64,000 nucleotides of DNA from Oenanthe sinensis (lineage: Eukaryota; Streptophyta; Magnoliopsida; Apiales; Apiaceae). The notes beneath the pieces were generated by a model. That model searched no databases, had not been told where the DNA came from, and worked only from the letters and a program-made list of their open reading frames with translations. The DNA lies in contig CM053799.1 in assembly GCA_028671895.1 (NCBI GenBank), forward strand, positions 50,965,455-51,029,454, written 5' to 3'. Made by a program: the position numbers and the translations under genes. Below, one piece after another: positions 1 to 10,018 of the stretch. Numbering within the stretch: position 1 is the first letter of the stretch; each line of letters opens with the position of its first letter.

Positions 1-3000
1 GTTGTCTTGGTCGCTTATGGGTCTGGAGAAGAGATACTTTCAAATTATGTTCATTCATCCTTGAAAGAGAGATTTGAAGCTGAATTTTCTCTCATGCCAT
101 GGACTGCCATCCCATTCTCAGATATTAGATCCAGGGAACGTCTGGTACGTAGATTTGGTATTGACAGACTCAGGAATTATTGTACCTCGGTTGTCGTTGA
201 TTCAACTGGCATTATTCTGCAAAGTGATGGTGGTAAATTATTCAGTAGATATGGAGGTTTGGGTTATTCTTACAGCGATGACAGGATAGAATTTATAAAA
301 TCTGAAGATTATGCAACGGCTAGAAAACCCCAGTTAAAAACACTCCTGTGTTCCCCAAAACAAAATTATGTCATCTCAAACAAAGGGGGATAAGGTATGA
401 ATGTGGCAGCAGAATTTAGATTTGACAATACTATAACTGGTTTGACATTTGATATTATTACTCTTCATGATGCCTGTTTTTTATGACATTTTAATTTAGA
501 TAAGGGATATTCTCTATGATACCACTGTACAATTGGCTTTTACCAATTGTACCATCACATTTTTTGCTTTTATATGTGGTATTCTGTACATTTAGTTTTC
601 CACATAAATACCTTTCTGTTAAGTAAAATGTAATTGAATTGATTTTAGACTGGAAAAAAATTGTATATTTGAAATGTTTGTGAAGATGAAATAGATCCAA
701 AAACGGAGTCAAAATGAGTGAGATATTAATGATCAAAGTTTGGTTATGGAGTTTGAATATATCTCACTCATTTTAACTCTGTTTTACATAATTCAAAGGT
801 CTATTTCATGTATTTTTCTGCAAAGATTTCAAATATACAATTTGTTTTAAAATCTGGAATCAGTTCTATTACATGTTACTTAACAGAAGGGTATTATATA
901 TAGAAAACTAAATGTACAAGGTTACCACTGATAGAAGGAAAAAATGTGATGGTGCCATTGCTAAAAGCCAATTGTACGGTGCATAGAGAATTCATTTTAG
1001 ATAATCATTTATTACTGCTTCTACTGGTAGGTACTTATTGGTAGGTACTTATTGACACTCTTAAAGAAAAGGTGGTAGCACTTTATTTTTATGAAGAGGG
1101 TATTACTCCTAATTGGCGGACGAAAGATATTATGACGGCGTATGAAGAGTTTGCACAAAATAAATCTTGGTTTGAGGTTGTGCTCATATATCTTTATGAC
1201 ACGAGCGGAACTTTATATCGTACAAGTGAAGAAACATTTTGTAATACATTCGAGATTATGCCTTGGTTGGCACTCCTATTTAAAGATCCAAAATGTGGAG
1301 TATTGAGCCGTATTTTTGGTTATCCTTATACTTATGAGCTAGAGAGAGCTCCTACACTGGTAATCATTGGGCCTGATGGGAGATTCGTTGAACCTTGGGG
1401 TGCTGACATCATCTTCCAATTTAAGCTTCCAGCATTTCCATTCACTCATGAGAAAGTTGCCATGTTAGACAATGAAAAAGTAAAGGAATTGACGCTGGAT
1501 ATGCTCTGGGATCGAAACACTATCTTCAGACGAAAATTTGGGAGTGAAAATTTTGGGAGTAAGGTTGGTTCTTTTAACATTTTTATATCATGTTTGAAAC
1601 TCTCGTGTTTTGTTTTAAAACCTTTGCCCTCTGTTTGTTTTCATTCGTTTTTAATCATTACTAAAAAAATCCTAATTGGATATTTAATTGAAAATTGATT
1701 AATTTAGATGATAAGCAATATATCATTTTAAAGATTTGTATATTAAATGAATATTTAAACGGTCCGGTTGGAATGTGAAAGGTGAGCCATTGAGCATTTT
1801 TTGTCTTGCTCTGTCCGGCTCACTCACATATTTTCATAACAAATTAAAAGTATAACTGATTCGTTCGGTTCAGCTCATTAAGATATTATCAAATAACCCC
1901 TTAATTAGCGAAAGAAACATTAATGTTTTATTACATGTCTTGATTCATAAAAAAATTAAAATTTTTGAGAACCATAAGACCCCATTAAAATTATAACCAT
2001 AAATTTGTCTTTATTTTATTAAAAACTAAATTATATAAGCACAGTTATTTTTTAATATTCCAATGATTGCTTAGGCCCTGTTTACTTGTAGAAAAGTTTT
2101 CCATTTTTTTATTTTCTAATCTTCACAAATTTTCTGAATTTTCCTTTTCTATAAAAACTAGTGAAAATTGAGGAAAGATGTTCCAGAACTTGTATACTTT
2201 TCCGAACAAAGAAAAAGAAAAACATGTTCCAAAAATTCTCTTCACTCACTGTTTTAGATTCATTAGTAGACACAATTAAAAATAATACAATTATTTAATA
2301 ATACATTTTATTAAAATATAAAATATATTATCACAAATAATATATATTCATAAATTGTATTTATATATTTTATAAAATAATTAATCTGACATATAAATAG
2401 TTGAGATCTAGGCTATTTATGGATGTTTAGTATTCAAATTATTTTAATTATAATTTTGGGATTTAATGTGTTTTGTTATTCATCAAAAAATCACTTACAG
2501 ACAAACTACTTTTTTAACGCACAACTTGTTTAACTAAGTGGAATTCCGGAAAAAGTGCCGTGTTTTCAAGTTTTCTATATTCTGAAAACTACTCTCTAAT
2601 TTGAATGGAAAACCAAGAAAACAATATATGGCTGTTTTCCAAAATTTTCTAAACTATAGTTATAACATAAAAAACCTTGTTTTCCAATTTTCTACTTTTC
2701 TTTCTAGAAAACAATCAATTTGAACATATTTTTTATTTTTTCAGTTTTCTCGGGAAATTTTTCTAGAAAACAGTCGAAAGAAACAGGCCCTTAAGTTCTC
2801 AATTTCTCATGTTTTCATACTCCCTTTGTCCCAACCATTTATTTACACTTACCTTTTTTGGATGTCCCTCTCAATTCTTTACATTTCAAAACTTTCTAAC
2901 TTCTGACTGTTCTCTGAATCGAACTGTAGAGTTCGGAATAACAGGTATGGGATAAGATGATATGCTCCTAGGGTGCATGGAGTTAAAGTTTGAGTTATAT

Positions 3001-3923
3001 ATTCTATTGAAATTTGTGTTCTGTTATTACGCAACTATTATGCTCTATATAAATCAAACTATATGTGACCAGTATGTTTGGTCAATATGATTTGCCATTT
3101 AGATTCTAGTATATATCCTGATATAGGACAAGAATTAAGAAGATATGAAACATTTTTTACATTGCTCTGTTGTCAGAAACTAGAATATTCTTAATATACA
3201 TATCAAATTATCATTTAGCTTTATGAAAAATCAAAATTAATTATATTATTAAATAACGACATATAACTCATACAATCTAATTTATTAATTCCTTGCTCCG
3301 CATCGAATTCTAAAAATCCAGTGTTTGTATGCTTCATGGTTTTCAAACTTTGTTCCACTTACTAATCCTACTTGTAGGTTCGGTTTTCTAAGCTTGTTGG
3401 AAAGAGGATCATTCTCTTTTTCGAGGGCAATGGAGAAGAGGGTGATGAATTTCGTAAAAATAAGGTAGTCAACTTTCTAGGCATGTTAAAAGAAAGGTAC
3501 ATCGCCATGAGAAATACGAGGGCTCAGTTTGAAGTGATATACATTGCCAATAGTAAAACGGATTCCCCTTACAGTGATCATATTGTGGATGTGCCATGGT
3601 TTGTATCACATGCATCGGAGTTGTTACCTATTGATCTTAGTTTGTATTGTTGTTATTGTCACCTATCGGCGGTGCCTGTTTCTTGTCCTTGTTCGTGTGG
3701 TGAAAGGCGTCGAACTTCCTCAATGCTTGCCTTTGATCGAGATGGCAGAGTTGTCAGTAAATTGATAGAGCTTTCTTTTGGGCATCTTGTTTTCCCCTTT
3801 TATGATGGCAGTATGGAAAAGGAGGCCTTTTTTGAAATCAGTAATTTTTACGATTATATTGATGCAGACCGCTATCATCATGGGATTAATACCTCAGTTA
3901 TATTGTTAGTCAGCTTCTTTTGA
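1..3923 (+). pseudogene. Nucleoredoxin-like gene, 3' part, probably decayed
   Basis: The gene is cut by the left window edge. Three exons with GT-AG borders and phase-0 junctions are visible: <1-394, 1045-1563 and 3378-3923 (stop TGA). Each encodes one thioredoxin-like domain of the plant nucleoredoxin 1 type. Exon 1 has MPWTAIPFSD and CSPKQNYVIS; exon 2 has MPWLALLFKD, PTLVIIGPDG and FPFTHEK; exon 3 has VPWFVSHA and MLAFDRDGRVV. Nucleoredoxins are cytosolic/nuclear disulfide reductases. No CxxC is left where the active site should be: exon 2 reads LYFYEEGITPN and exon 3 LFFEGNGEEGD. The exon-1 active site is off the window. A run of five G at 385-389 puts a TAA (391-393) in frame just before the donor, so exon 1 does not join exon 2 in frame. 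Exon 3 has an unusual cysteine-rich stretch (YCCYCHL, SCPCSCG). The family is clear. Whether the gene is a pseudogene or only diverged depends on the G run being real. Confidence 0.75.
2074..2790. mobile_element. PIF/Harbinger-like MITE in the nucleoredoxin intron
   Basis: The 717-bp segment starts GGCCCTGTTTACTT and ends with a rough reverse complement (AAGAAACAGGCCC). It is flanked on both sides by TTA (2071-2073 and 2791-2793), the 3-bp target duplication typical of PIF/Harbinger elements. It has no coding capacity. The inside is AT-rich with many TTTTCC/GGAAAA blocks. It sits wholly inside the intron between nucleoredoxin exons 2 and 3. Confidence 0.6.
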
Positions 3924-4547
3924 TGGCTAACATAATCATTTGTTATCTGTTTATTTGAGAAATGCTAGTTGCAAGGGTACTAGAAAATAGCTGTATAATA
4001 GATATTACAGTAAGAGTTTGTATAACTAGTTATTCGTTCTAATAACTGATGTGTTCTCTCATATGGTGCTTGAACAGGGAGTAATGTTTGTTTTTTGTGC
4101 TGCTTTATCTAATTTAAAACTAATTGTGTAATATGCTGGTATTATTATTTTGCGACGAGGACCATAATTTGTGAGGTTCTAGTTGTGCGGTTTTTGATCG
4201 AATCTGTTTTGGTAACTTGAAACCTCCTTGTTTTTTAATCTCTCTCAATTTATTGAGCTTATATAGTTATATTAAATTAAATGACTTGATTTATTTCTTA
4301 ACTGAGAAAATATATTTCCTATTAAAGTTTTTTTTTTGAAAAGACCTAATAAAGATTATTAGTTTATAGGTTATTATTATATCGAGGTTTGATTGTTGTT
4401 AAATAACAGATAATAGAAACTGATGTAATGAATTTAGTAAGAAACTTTTTAGTAGAATTTTTAATAGTTTGTAAAAACAAATTTGTTTTGTAATAATATT
4501 TTGAGTTAGTAATTTGTTTGTTTCATACCATTACATATTAAAGATAT
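3924..4547. other. AT-rich downstream region, no gene seen
   Basis: This stretch follows the nucleoredoxin-like stop codon. I see no open frame with family resemblance and no repeat structure. It may hold the 3' untranslated part of the preceding gene. Confidence 0.4.
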
Positions 4548-4631
4548 ATGATAGTATTACGGGGTTATTCTTTATTCTTATTCACTATTTATTAGGGTGC
4601 ATGCATCTAGAGTTATATTGTGACTCCCCGA
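4548..4631 (+). repeat. 84-bp direct repeat, copy 1
   Basis: Begins ATGATAGTATTACGGGG and ends TGACTCCCCGA. It matches 5432-5515 in the same orientation and at equal length, with only a few substitutions. The copies lie 884 bp apart and enclose AT-rich DNA and the hairpin element at 5278-5433. Confidence 0.85.
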
Positions 4632-5277
4632 CAGGGGCGCAACCAGGGAGGCTGAAGTCCCGGCTAGAGTCAAAATAATTAATATAACTTTTTTTTATTT
4701 TTGATCATTTTAAATATCCCGTTAGATAGTAACTTCTATTTTTTACAATTCTAATGCATCTACTTGTAATTCTAGTACTTGTTAGTTGTCATTATTTCTC
4801 ACGCTATCATAACATTAGTTCTTGGATAGTTAAATTACAATTCTCCCAAAAAATATTTTATACATTTATCACAATTTCTTGATTTTACTCCTTATTTTAC
4901 AACCGTTTGATTACAGTTTTCCAAAGAAGTAATATACAATAAAATTAAAATAAATTTTCAATTAAATTGATTTACACAGTATGATTGGTTAGAGTAAACT
5001 ATTACATTACTCTCTATGGGATTTCAAATAAATAGATTGTCATTTCTCATTTTTTTTCGCGTATTAAACTCATGAATACGTTTATTTGCTAATATGGTTA
5101 AATATCAAATGGGTGATTGATTGTATCCAGATGTATCAAGTAGGTGACTGATTACAAATTTGACTCAATATACTTACTAATTAAATCTTTTTGAATCAAC
5201 CATTAAAGTCAATAGATGTGATTTTAGATAATTTGACATTTACACACATTTTTCTTACTACAATCAAATGAAAGGTT

Positions 5278-5433
5278 ATGAATTCTAGGATTTTAGATAA
5301 TTTTGTTAGATTTTAAAAAATTTATCAACTATTTATTTTTATTTAAATCAAATAAAACAAGTATAAAATTAAAAATAAATAGTAGATAAAATTTTAAAAA
5401 CCTAACAAAATTATCTAAAATACTAGAATTCAT
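5278..5433. mobile_element. Palindromic hairpin MITE
   Basis: The left arm (about 5278-5340) and right arm (about 5371-5432) are near-perfect reverse complements of about 62 nt, separated by about 30 nt. Both ends read ATGAATTCTAG inward, followed by TTTTAGATAATTTTGTTAG. There is no coding capacity. This is the form of a fold-back MITE. Its superfamily cannot be assigned because the target duplication is unclear. Confidence 0.7.
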
Positions 5434-5515
5434 GATAGTATTACGGGGTTATTCTTTATTCTTATTCACTGTTTATTAGGGTGCATGCATCTAGAGTTGT
5501 ATTATGACTCCCCGA
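5432..5515 (+). repeat. 84-bp direct repeat, copy 2
   Basis: Second copy of the 4548-4631 repeat. It begins exactly at the right end of the hairpin MITE and stops just before the gypsy polyprotein remnant, so three pieces of repeat DNA abut here. Confidence 0.85.
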
Positions 5516-5529
5516 TCTTCCCCCGGATT

Positions 5530-5864
5530 GGGAGGGCGTCACACACCTGAACTTCGACATGTGCATGATGTGTTTCATATATTTGTTTTGAAAACTTACC
5601 AATTCCATGAAAGCCATATTATAAATTATGAGTTTTTGGAAATTAGTGTTGATTTGACTTATAAAGAGTATCTGGTAGAGATTATTGATGAAAAAGTGCA
5701 AAAGTTGTGAAATAAAGAGATCAAATTTGTAAAGGTTGTCTGTAGAAAATCACAAAGTGGAAGAAGATATGTGGGAATTAGAAAGTGAAATGAAAAAGAA
5801 ATATCCTGAACTATTTGCGAGTCAAACTTGATTCCGAGGACGGAATTCTATAAGGATGAGAGAC
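5530..5864 (+). pseudogene. Ty3/gypsy polyprotein C-terminal remnant
   Basis: Translated pieces match the last part of plant gypsy (chromovirus-type) polyproteins, downstream of the integrase core: PELRHVHDVFH, LEISVDLTYKEY and IIDEKVQKL, then in other frames NKEIKFVKV and KKKYPELF. Frameshifts and an in-frame stop at 5708-5710 interrupt it. Everything upstream (gag, protease, reverse transcriptase, integrase core) is missing. A polypurine-like GGATGAGAGA precedes an LTR-like start at 5865. Confidence 0.7.
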
Positions 5865-7000
5865 TGTAACGCACGTAAATTTCAAGTAATTTATTTTCAA
5901 ATTTTTATGAGCTCAAGAGGTGAATATTTAAATATAAAAAATATTCACTAAATATATTTTGATGGAATTTCGGATATTAATGTTGATCTATTTTATTAGC
6001 TTTAATTTGAGATTATTAAAATATTTTAGTGATGGTATTAAATTATACCAATACCCGAGATACCACTAAAAATTTAATTGAAAATAGATATGAGATTTAT
6101 TTTGAGAAATATATTTTTGGAGGATTATTTAAATTGAGACAAATAAGATTTGACCCACTAGTTATTTTGGAGTGGGCTTTTATTTTATAATTGGGTCAAG
6201 ATAATAGTGTGAACTTACGTTTATTTTTAGGCCAACCCTTTTTATAAAACTAGAGGGAGAAACTCCACTTTTTTTTACTTTTTTTTTGACAAGGGGAGAA
6301 ACTCCACTTTTATTTTATCATAAATTGAGAATTTTATAATATAATTATCTATTATATATACTCTTATATTTCAGTTATTTCTATTTACTTATTTATATTT
6401 TTTAATTTATTTTATAATTCTTCAAATTCATTTGAATGAAAAATAATTATGGATGGATGAAAAATATAACGCCTATAAAATTTGTATTATTTATAATAAA
6501 AGTTTTTTTCCAATTTGATGTGTCGTTTGTATCTGAACACATGTTGGCTACATGTTGTGTTTATATGACCTGTAGGCTGTAAGTAGTTTTATTTGATTTT
6601 AAAAAGCTGTTTTCAAGCACTGTTGGATTTTTATAAAATTCTTGGAGCATCCAAAAATCATGAAATCTTTTCTATAATGTTCTTTGAGTATTTAGAGACT
6701 TTTTAAAATATGAGTTTATTTTATTTGGGCTCCAATGATTTTTAAAGCTTTATTGTCTTTTAAAATGATTCTCTAATAAATCAGTTACAAGTCCTAAAAA
6801 TATTTCAAAAATATGCACGTGTATCTAATTTTATCTTCTATATTTTAAAAATATAGAAGAAGTTATGGATTCACAATTCACTTTTGATTATTAAGCAGTT
6901 GATTAAATTAATTAAAATCTATCAATTATATCGAACACGGTTCATAGCCACTAGCATACATTTTATATATAATAATATAAATACACGGAATAATGTTTGA
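5865..7000 (+). mobile_element. Gypsy 3' LTR region, decayed
   Basis: TGTAACGCACGTAAATTT at 5865 follows the polyprotein tail and a short polypurine tract, as the 3' LTR of a gypsy element would. A similar start (ATAACGCCTATAAAATTT) recurs near 6467, so two related LTRs may be joined here. The region is AT-rich and non-coding. It contains copy 1 of a dispersed repeat (6636-6853). The right end was not found. Confidence 0.45.
6636..6853 (+). repeat. Dispersed repeat A, copy 1
   Basis: About 218 bp starting AAATTCTTGGAGCATCC. It is nearly identical to 19168-19404, including GGGCTCCAATGATTTTTAAAG and ATGCACGTGTATC. This copy lacks about 16 bp (AATTTATCTTATAAAT region) that copy 2 has. It is probably part of an LTR. 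Confidence 0.85.
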
Positions 7001-7149
7001 AACACATGAAAATGAAAATAAATTTCTTTATGGTTTCAAGTGCTAGAAATATTTAACTCAAGCCACAATATGCCGGGATACATAAATGTTGATCTCCCTG
7101 AACCATCTACAACAACAGATCCTGGATTTCATTGATGGAGGACAGAAAG

Positions 7150-7560
7150 CACTATTGTTAGGGTTGGCTTATTAATTCTATGAACCCATCTCTTGTACCA
7201 AATTCTATTCAGTTTCCCACTGCATATCAGTTGTGTAGGATCTTAAAATTCGAGTGACCAAAACTATACAAGAAGGGGATCACTTGAGTTGTATTACAAT
7301 ACTCAACAAGGGTTATGGCACGAAATTGAATTTCGTCTTCCTAATCTTACACAATGTGTAGCTTATATTCAAGAATATAATAAAGTTATTCAAGATGTCT
7401 TTTTAGACGGACATAATCCTACGAAATGTGTATACAAGCTTTTAAGAAAGTCTTGATGATCGTCCCGATAAAACCCAAAGTGATGTTCTTCGGATGTCTC
7501 TGTTCCTTACTGTTGAATAAGCTTATGCTTATGTGAAGCAGTGATGCTTGCTGGTTCGTA
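7150..7560 (+). pseudogene. Ty1/copia gag relic
   Basis: Broken frames resemble the gag N-terminal half of copia elements: MNPSLVPNSIQFPTAYQL, then YYNTQQGLWHEIEFRLP, then SLDDRPDKTQSDVLRMS and AYAYVKQ. Stops and frameshifts separate them. No zinc knuckle or pol follows. The relic is too short and decayed to place in a lineage. Confidence 0.6.
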
Positions 7561-7722
7561 TCACTCCCCTGCTGCTGCGATGGTTGCTAATTCCAGGATA
7601 TTTTGTATTTTCAATTGAAAATTTGTATGAGTTGCTATGCCTCACTCGGAATTCTGGAAAATAGAAAAATCGGAAACAATATTCCAGATTGTTTTATACT
7701 CTCTACTTAATATTTTTATAGG

Positions 7723-7947
7723 TTGCATTGCTGCACTGGTAAAAGTGGGTTAGATTTGGCTTTTCGTTATATAAATTTTTTCGATAACTTGATTAAGAAA
7801 GAGTTGCAGACTTTTTTCGCAGCACAGAACAAGGATATGGGTTTGAGTTCACTGGCTGAGTCGATCAATTGCTTCAAAACCTGGACCCAAGAACAATGCA
7901 AATTTAGTCCTCCATCACCATCTTTCCCAAGTAAAAATTGTTTCTAA
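7723..7947 (+). CDS. Short open frame of unknown nature
   Basis: A 74-codon frame with GLDLAFRYINFFDNLIKKEL and SINCFKTWTQEQ. It has the amphipathic look of real protein, but I do not recognise it. An acceptor-like TTTTTATAG lies just upstream (about 7722), so it may be one exon of a broken gene. It lies between a copia relic and the triplicated flank of the receptor-like protein gene. Confidence 0.2.
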   Translation: MHCCTGKSGLDLAFRYINFFDNLIKKELQTFFAAQNKDMGLSSLAESINCFKTWTQEQCKFSPPSPSFPSKNCF

Positions 7948-8029
7948 ACTATCTTGGGTTAGTGATACATAATATAAAATTGTTTATATTTATAGAAGTT
8001 ATAAAAAAAACTATTCAAAATATCTAAAT

Positions 8030-8690
8030 TTGAATAAATTAAATTTATCTTTAATACTTCATGTCTAAAAGCTAAACACCACTTTGCAAAGCAAAGAGAA
8101 TTTAAATATCAATTATTTAGAGGGTGGTTGACAATAAATTTCCTTCCATAACCTAATAAGAAGGTTTCTCAAATTGTTCATGTAAAATAGGCCATTAATT
8201 TAAAGAGGAGTATGTAATGACTTACAAAGCTAGATTGTTTAAGTTTGATAAGACATTATGAAGGTCGAGTAAACAATTCAAGACTGAAACACAATTCTAA
8301 CCCATTTTGTACAGCAGACATTGAATTATTGGTTTTCTTTTTCCTGAAATTGCATTCCAGCTTCGGAGTAGCTCTCACAAGACTCATTCGCATCATCTTT
8401 CAATTCTAAAAGTCTTGGTCCAAGTCTTCTAGTGCTCTAAAAGTGCTTCTATTGCAGTCCACATATTAGTAGACAGACTATATATACGTATAATTATGAA
8501 AGTTATAAATAAGTTGTGGAGATCAGGGAAAAGACTATACAAGGTAGTATCTAAAATGAACCCCCTGCATGGACTCTTTTGAAACAAGCAACTCATACCT
8601 AATGTATGTATAATGAGGGCCGGACCTAACTATACATTCATCAGAAAAAAGACTACAGATTACCAGCTAGTTAAAATGGCATCGCTGCAT
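8030..8690 (+). repeat. Upstream-region repeat of the RLP gene, copy A
   Basis: First of three diverged tandem copies. Shared landmarks in order are ACTTCATGTCTAAAAG, CTTCCATAACCT, AGGTTTCTCAAATTG, TTAATTTAAAGAGGAG, GCATTCCAGCTT, AGACTCATTCG, AAGTCTTGGTC, GTGCTTCTATTGCAGTCCAC and TTTTGAAACAAGCAACTCAT. No open frame spans it. Confidence 0.85.
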
Positions 8691-8837
8691 CAACCTTATA
8701 CTAGTAATGTGTATAATAAATATGTGTCGTAATTAGTAACAAAATTTACACAGCTACACTTACCACCTAATATTAGTAGGCTACAGAATAATTTATGTCT
8801 AATTTCCAAAATCTTGTACTATTTTTAATTGGATAAT

Positions 8838-9490
8838 TAAATAATTTATCTTTCATACTTCATGTCTAAAAGTGAAATACCACTTTACAAAGAAAGGAGA
8901 GTTTAAATATCAATTATTTAGAGGATGGTTGCATTCATTTTCCTAGCTTCCATAACCTTATAATAAGGTTTCTCAAATTGTTCATATAAAATTATCAGTC
9001 GGTTCATTTTTCTACACTAAAATTAAATAGGCCCTTAATTTAAAGCGGAGTATGTGTTATGGATTAAAAACTAGAGTGTACTTATTGCGATGTGTGTCGG
9101 AGCTTATCGAGCTTTAATGGCTGCGCTTGTGTTTCGTAGCTTAGTCTTGCCCTCACAAGATGCCCTCACAAATTGCTTTCCAGCTTCAAAATAGCTCGCA
9201 AAGACTCATTCGCGACATCTCTCAATTCTCAAAGTCTTGGTCTTTGTCTTCTACTGCTCTAAAAGTGCTTCTGTTGCAGTCCACATATTAGTAGATAGAC
9301 TGTGTATAGTTATGAAAGTTGAAAGTATGATGTGGAGATCAGACAGAAGACTATTATAAGTTAAAAGGTAGTTGAATGAACCCTCTGTATCGGCTCTTTT
9401 GAAACAAGCAACTCATGCCTAACGTATGTATAATCAGTGCCGGAACTGACTAGAAAATTTCATCAGAAAATAGACTACCAGCTATTTAAA
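8838..9490 (+). repeat. Upstream-region repeat of the RLP gene, copy B
   Basis: Second copy, with the same order of landmarks as copy A. About 100 bp in its middle (around 9060-9160) is unrelated to the other copies and reads like a replacement. It ends with the same TTTTGAAACAAGCAACTCAT, GTATGTATAAT and CATCAGAAAA blocks as copy A. Confidence 0.85.
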
Positions 9491-9519
9491 TCAAAATTTT
9501 GAGAATGATTAGTACTGTA

Positions 9520-9910
9520 TTAATTTAAATATCATTAACTTTCCTTCCATAACCTTATGGTAAGGTTTCTCAAATTGATCTTATAAAATTATTAGATGTT
9601 TTTTCCTACTACATAGGCCCTTAATTTAAAGAGGAGTGTGTAAAAACTTATACAACTAGATTGTTTAAGTTTGATACGACATTATGAAGGTAAGGAGTAA
9701 ACACTTTTCCAGACTTAAACGCATTATTTCTAGCCCATTTCGTACAACAGATACTGAATTATTGTTAATCTTTATCTTGAAATTGCATTCCAGCTTAAAA
9801 GTAGCTCTCAAAGACTCATTCGAGTCATCTTTCAGTTCTCAACGTCTTGGTCTATGTCTTGTACTGCTCTGAAAGTGCTTCTATTGTAGTCCACATAATA
9901 GAACTATACA
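9520..9910 (+). repeat. Upstream-region repeat of the RLP gene, copy C
   Basis: Third copy, the one joined to the living gene. It runs from CTTCCATAACCTTATGG to the CTATTGTAGTCCACATAATAG block and then continues into the promoter. It lacks the downstream part present in copies A and B, which is replaced by the promoter and coding region of the receptor-like protein. Confidence 0.8.
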
Positions 9911-9944
9911 TCTAAAGACTCTGAATGAAAATAGATAAGTTTGG

Positions 9945-9955
9945 CTATAAATATA
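9945..9955 (+). promoter_or_regulatory. Putative TATA box of the RLP gene
   Basis: CTATAAATATA lies about 65 bp upstream of the ATG at 10019. It is the only good TATA match in the 110 bp between repeat copy C and the start codon, and it would give a short leader of roughly 40 nt. Confidence 0.5.
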
Positions 9956-10018
9956 GACATGAACCCTCAACCATAACATATACAACCTATCCACTTAAGA
10001 AAACATTTAAAGCATATA

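Noticed and set aside
7723..7947. A confident gene call for the 74-codon frame
   Set aside because: No recognisable family and no supported exon partners, so it is listed only at low confidence.
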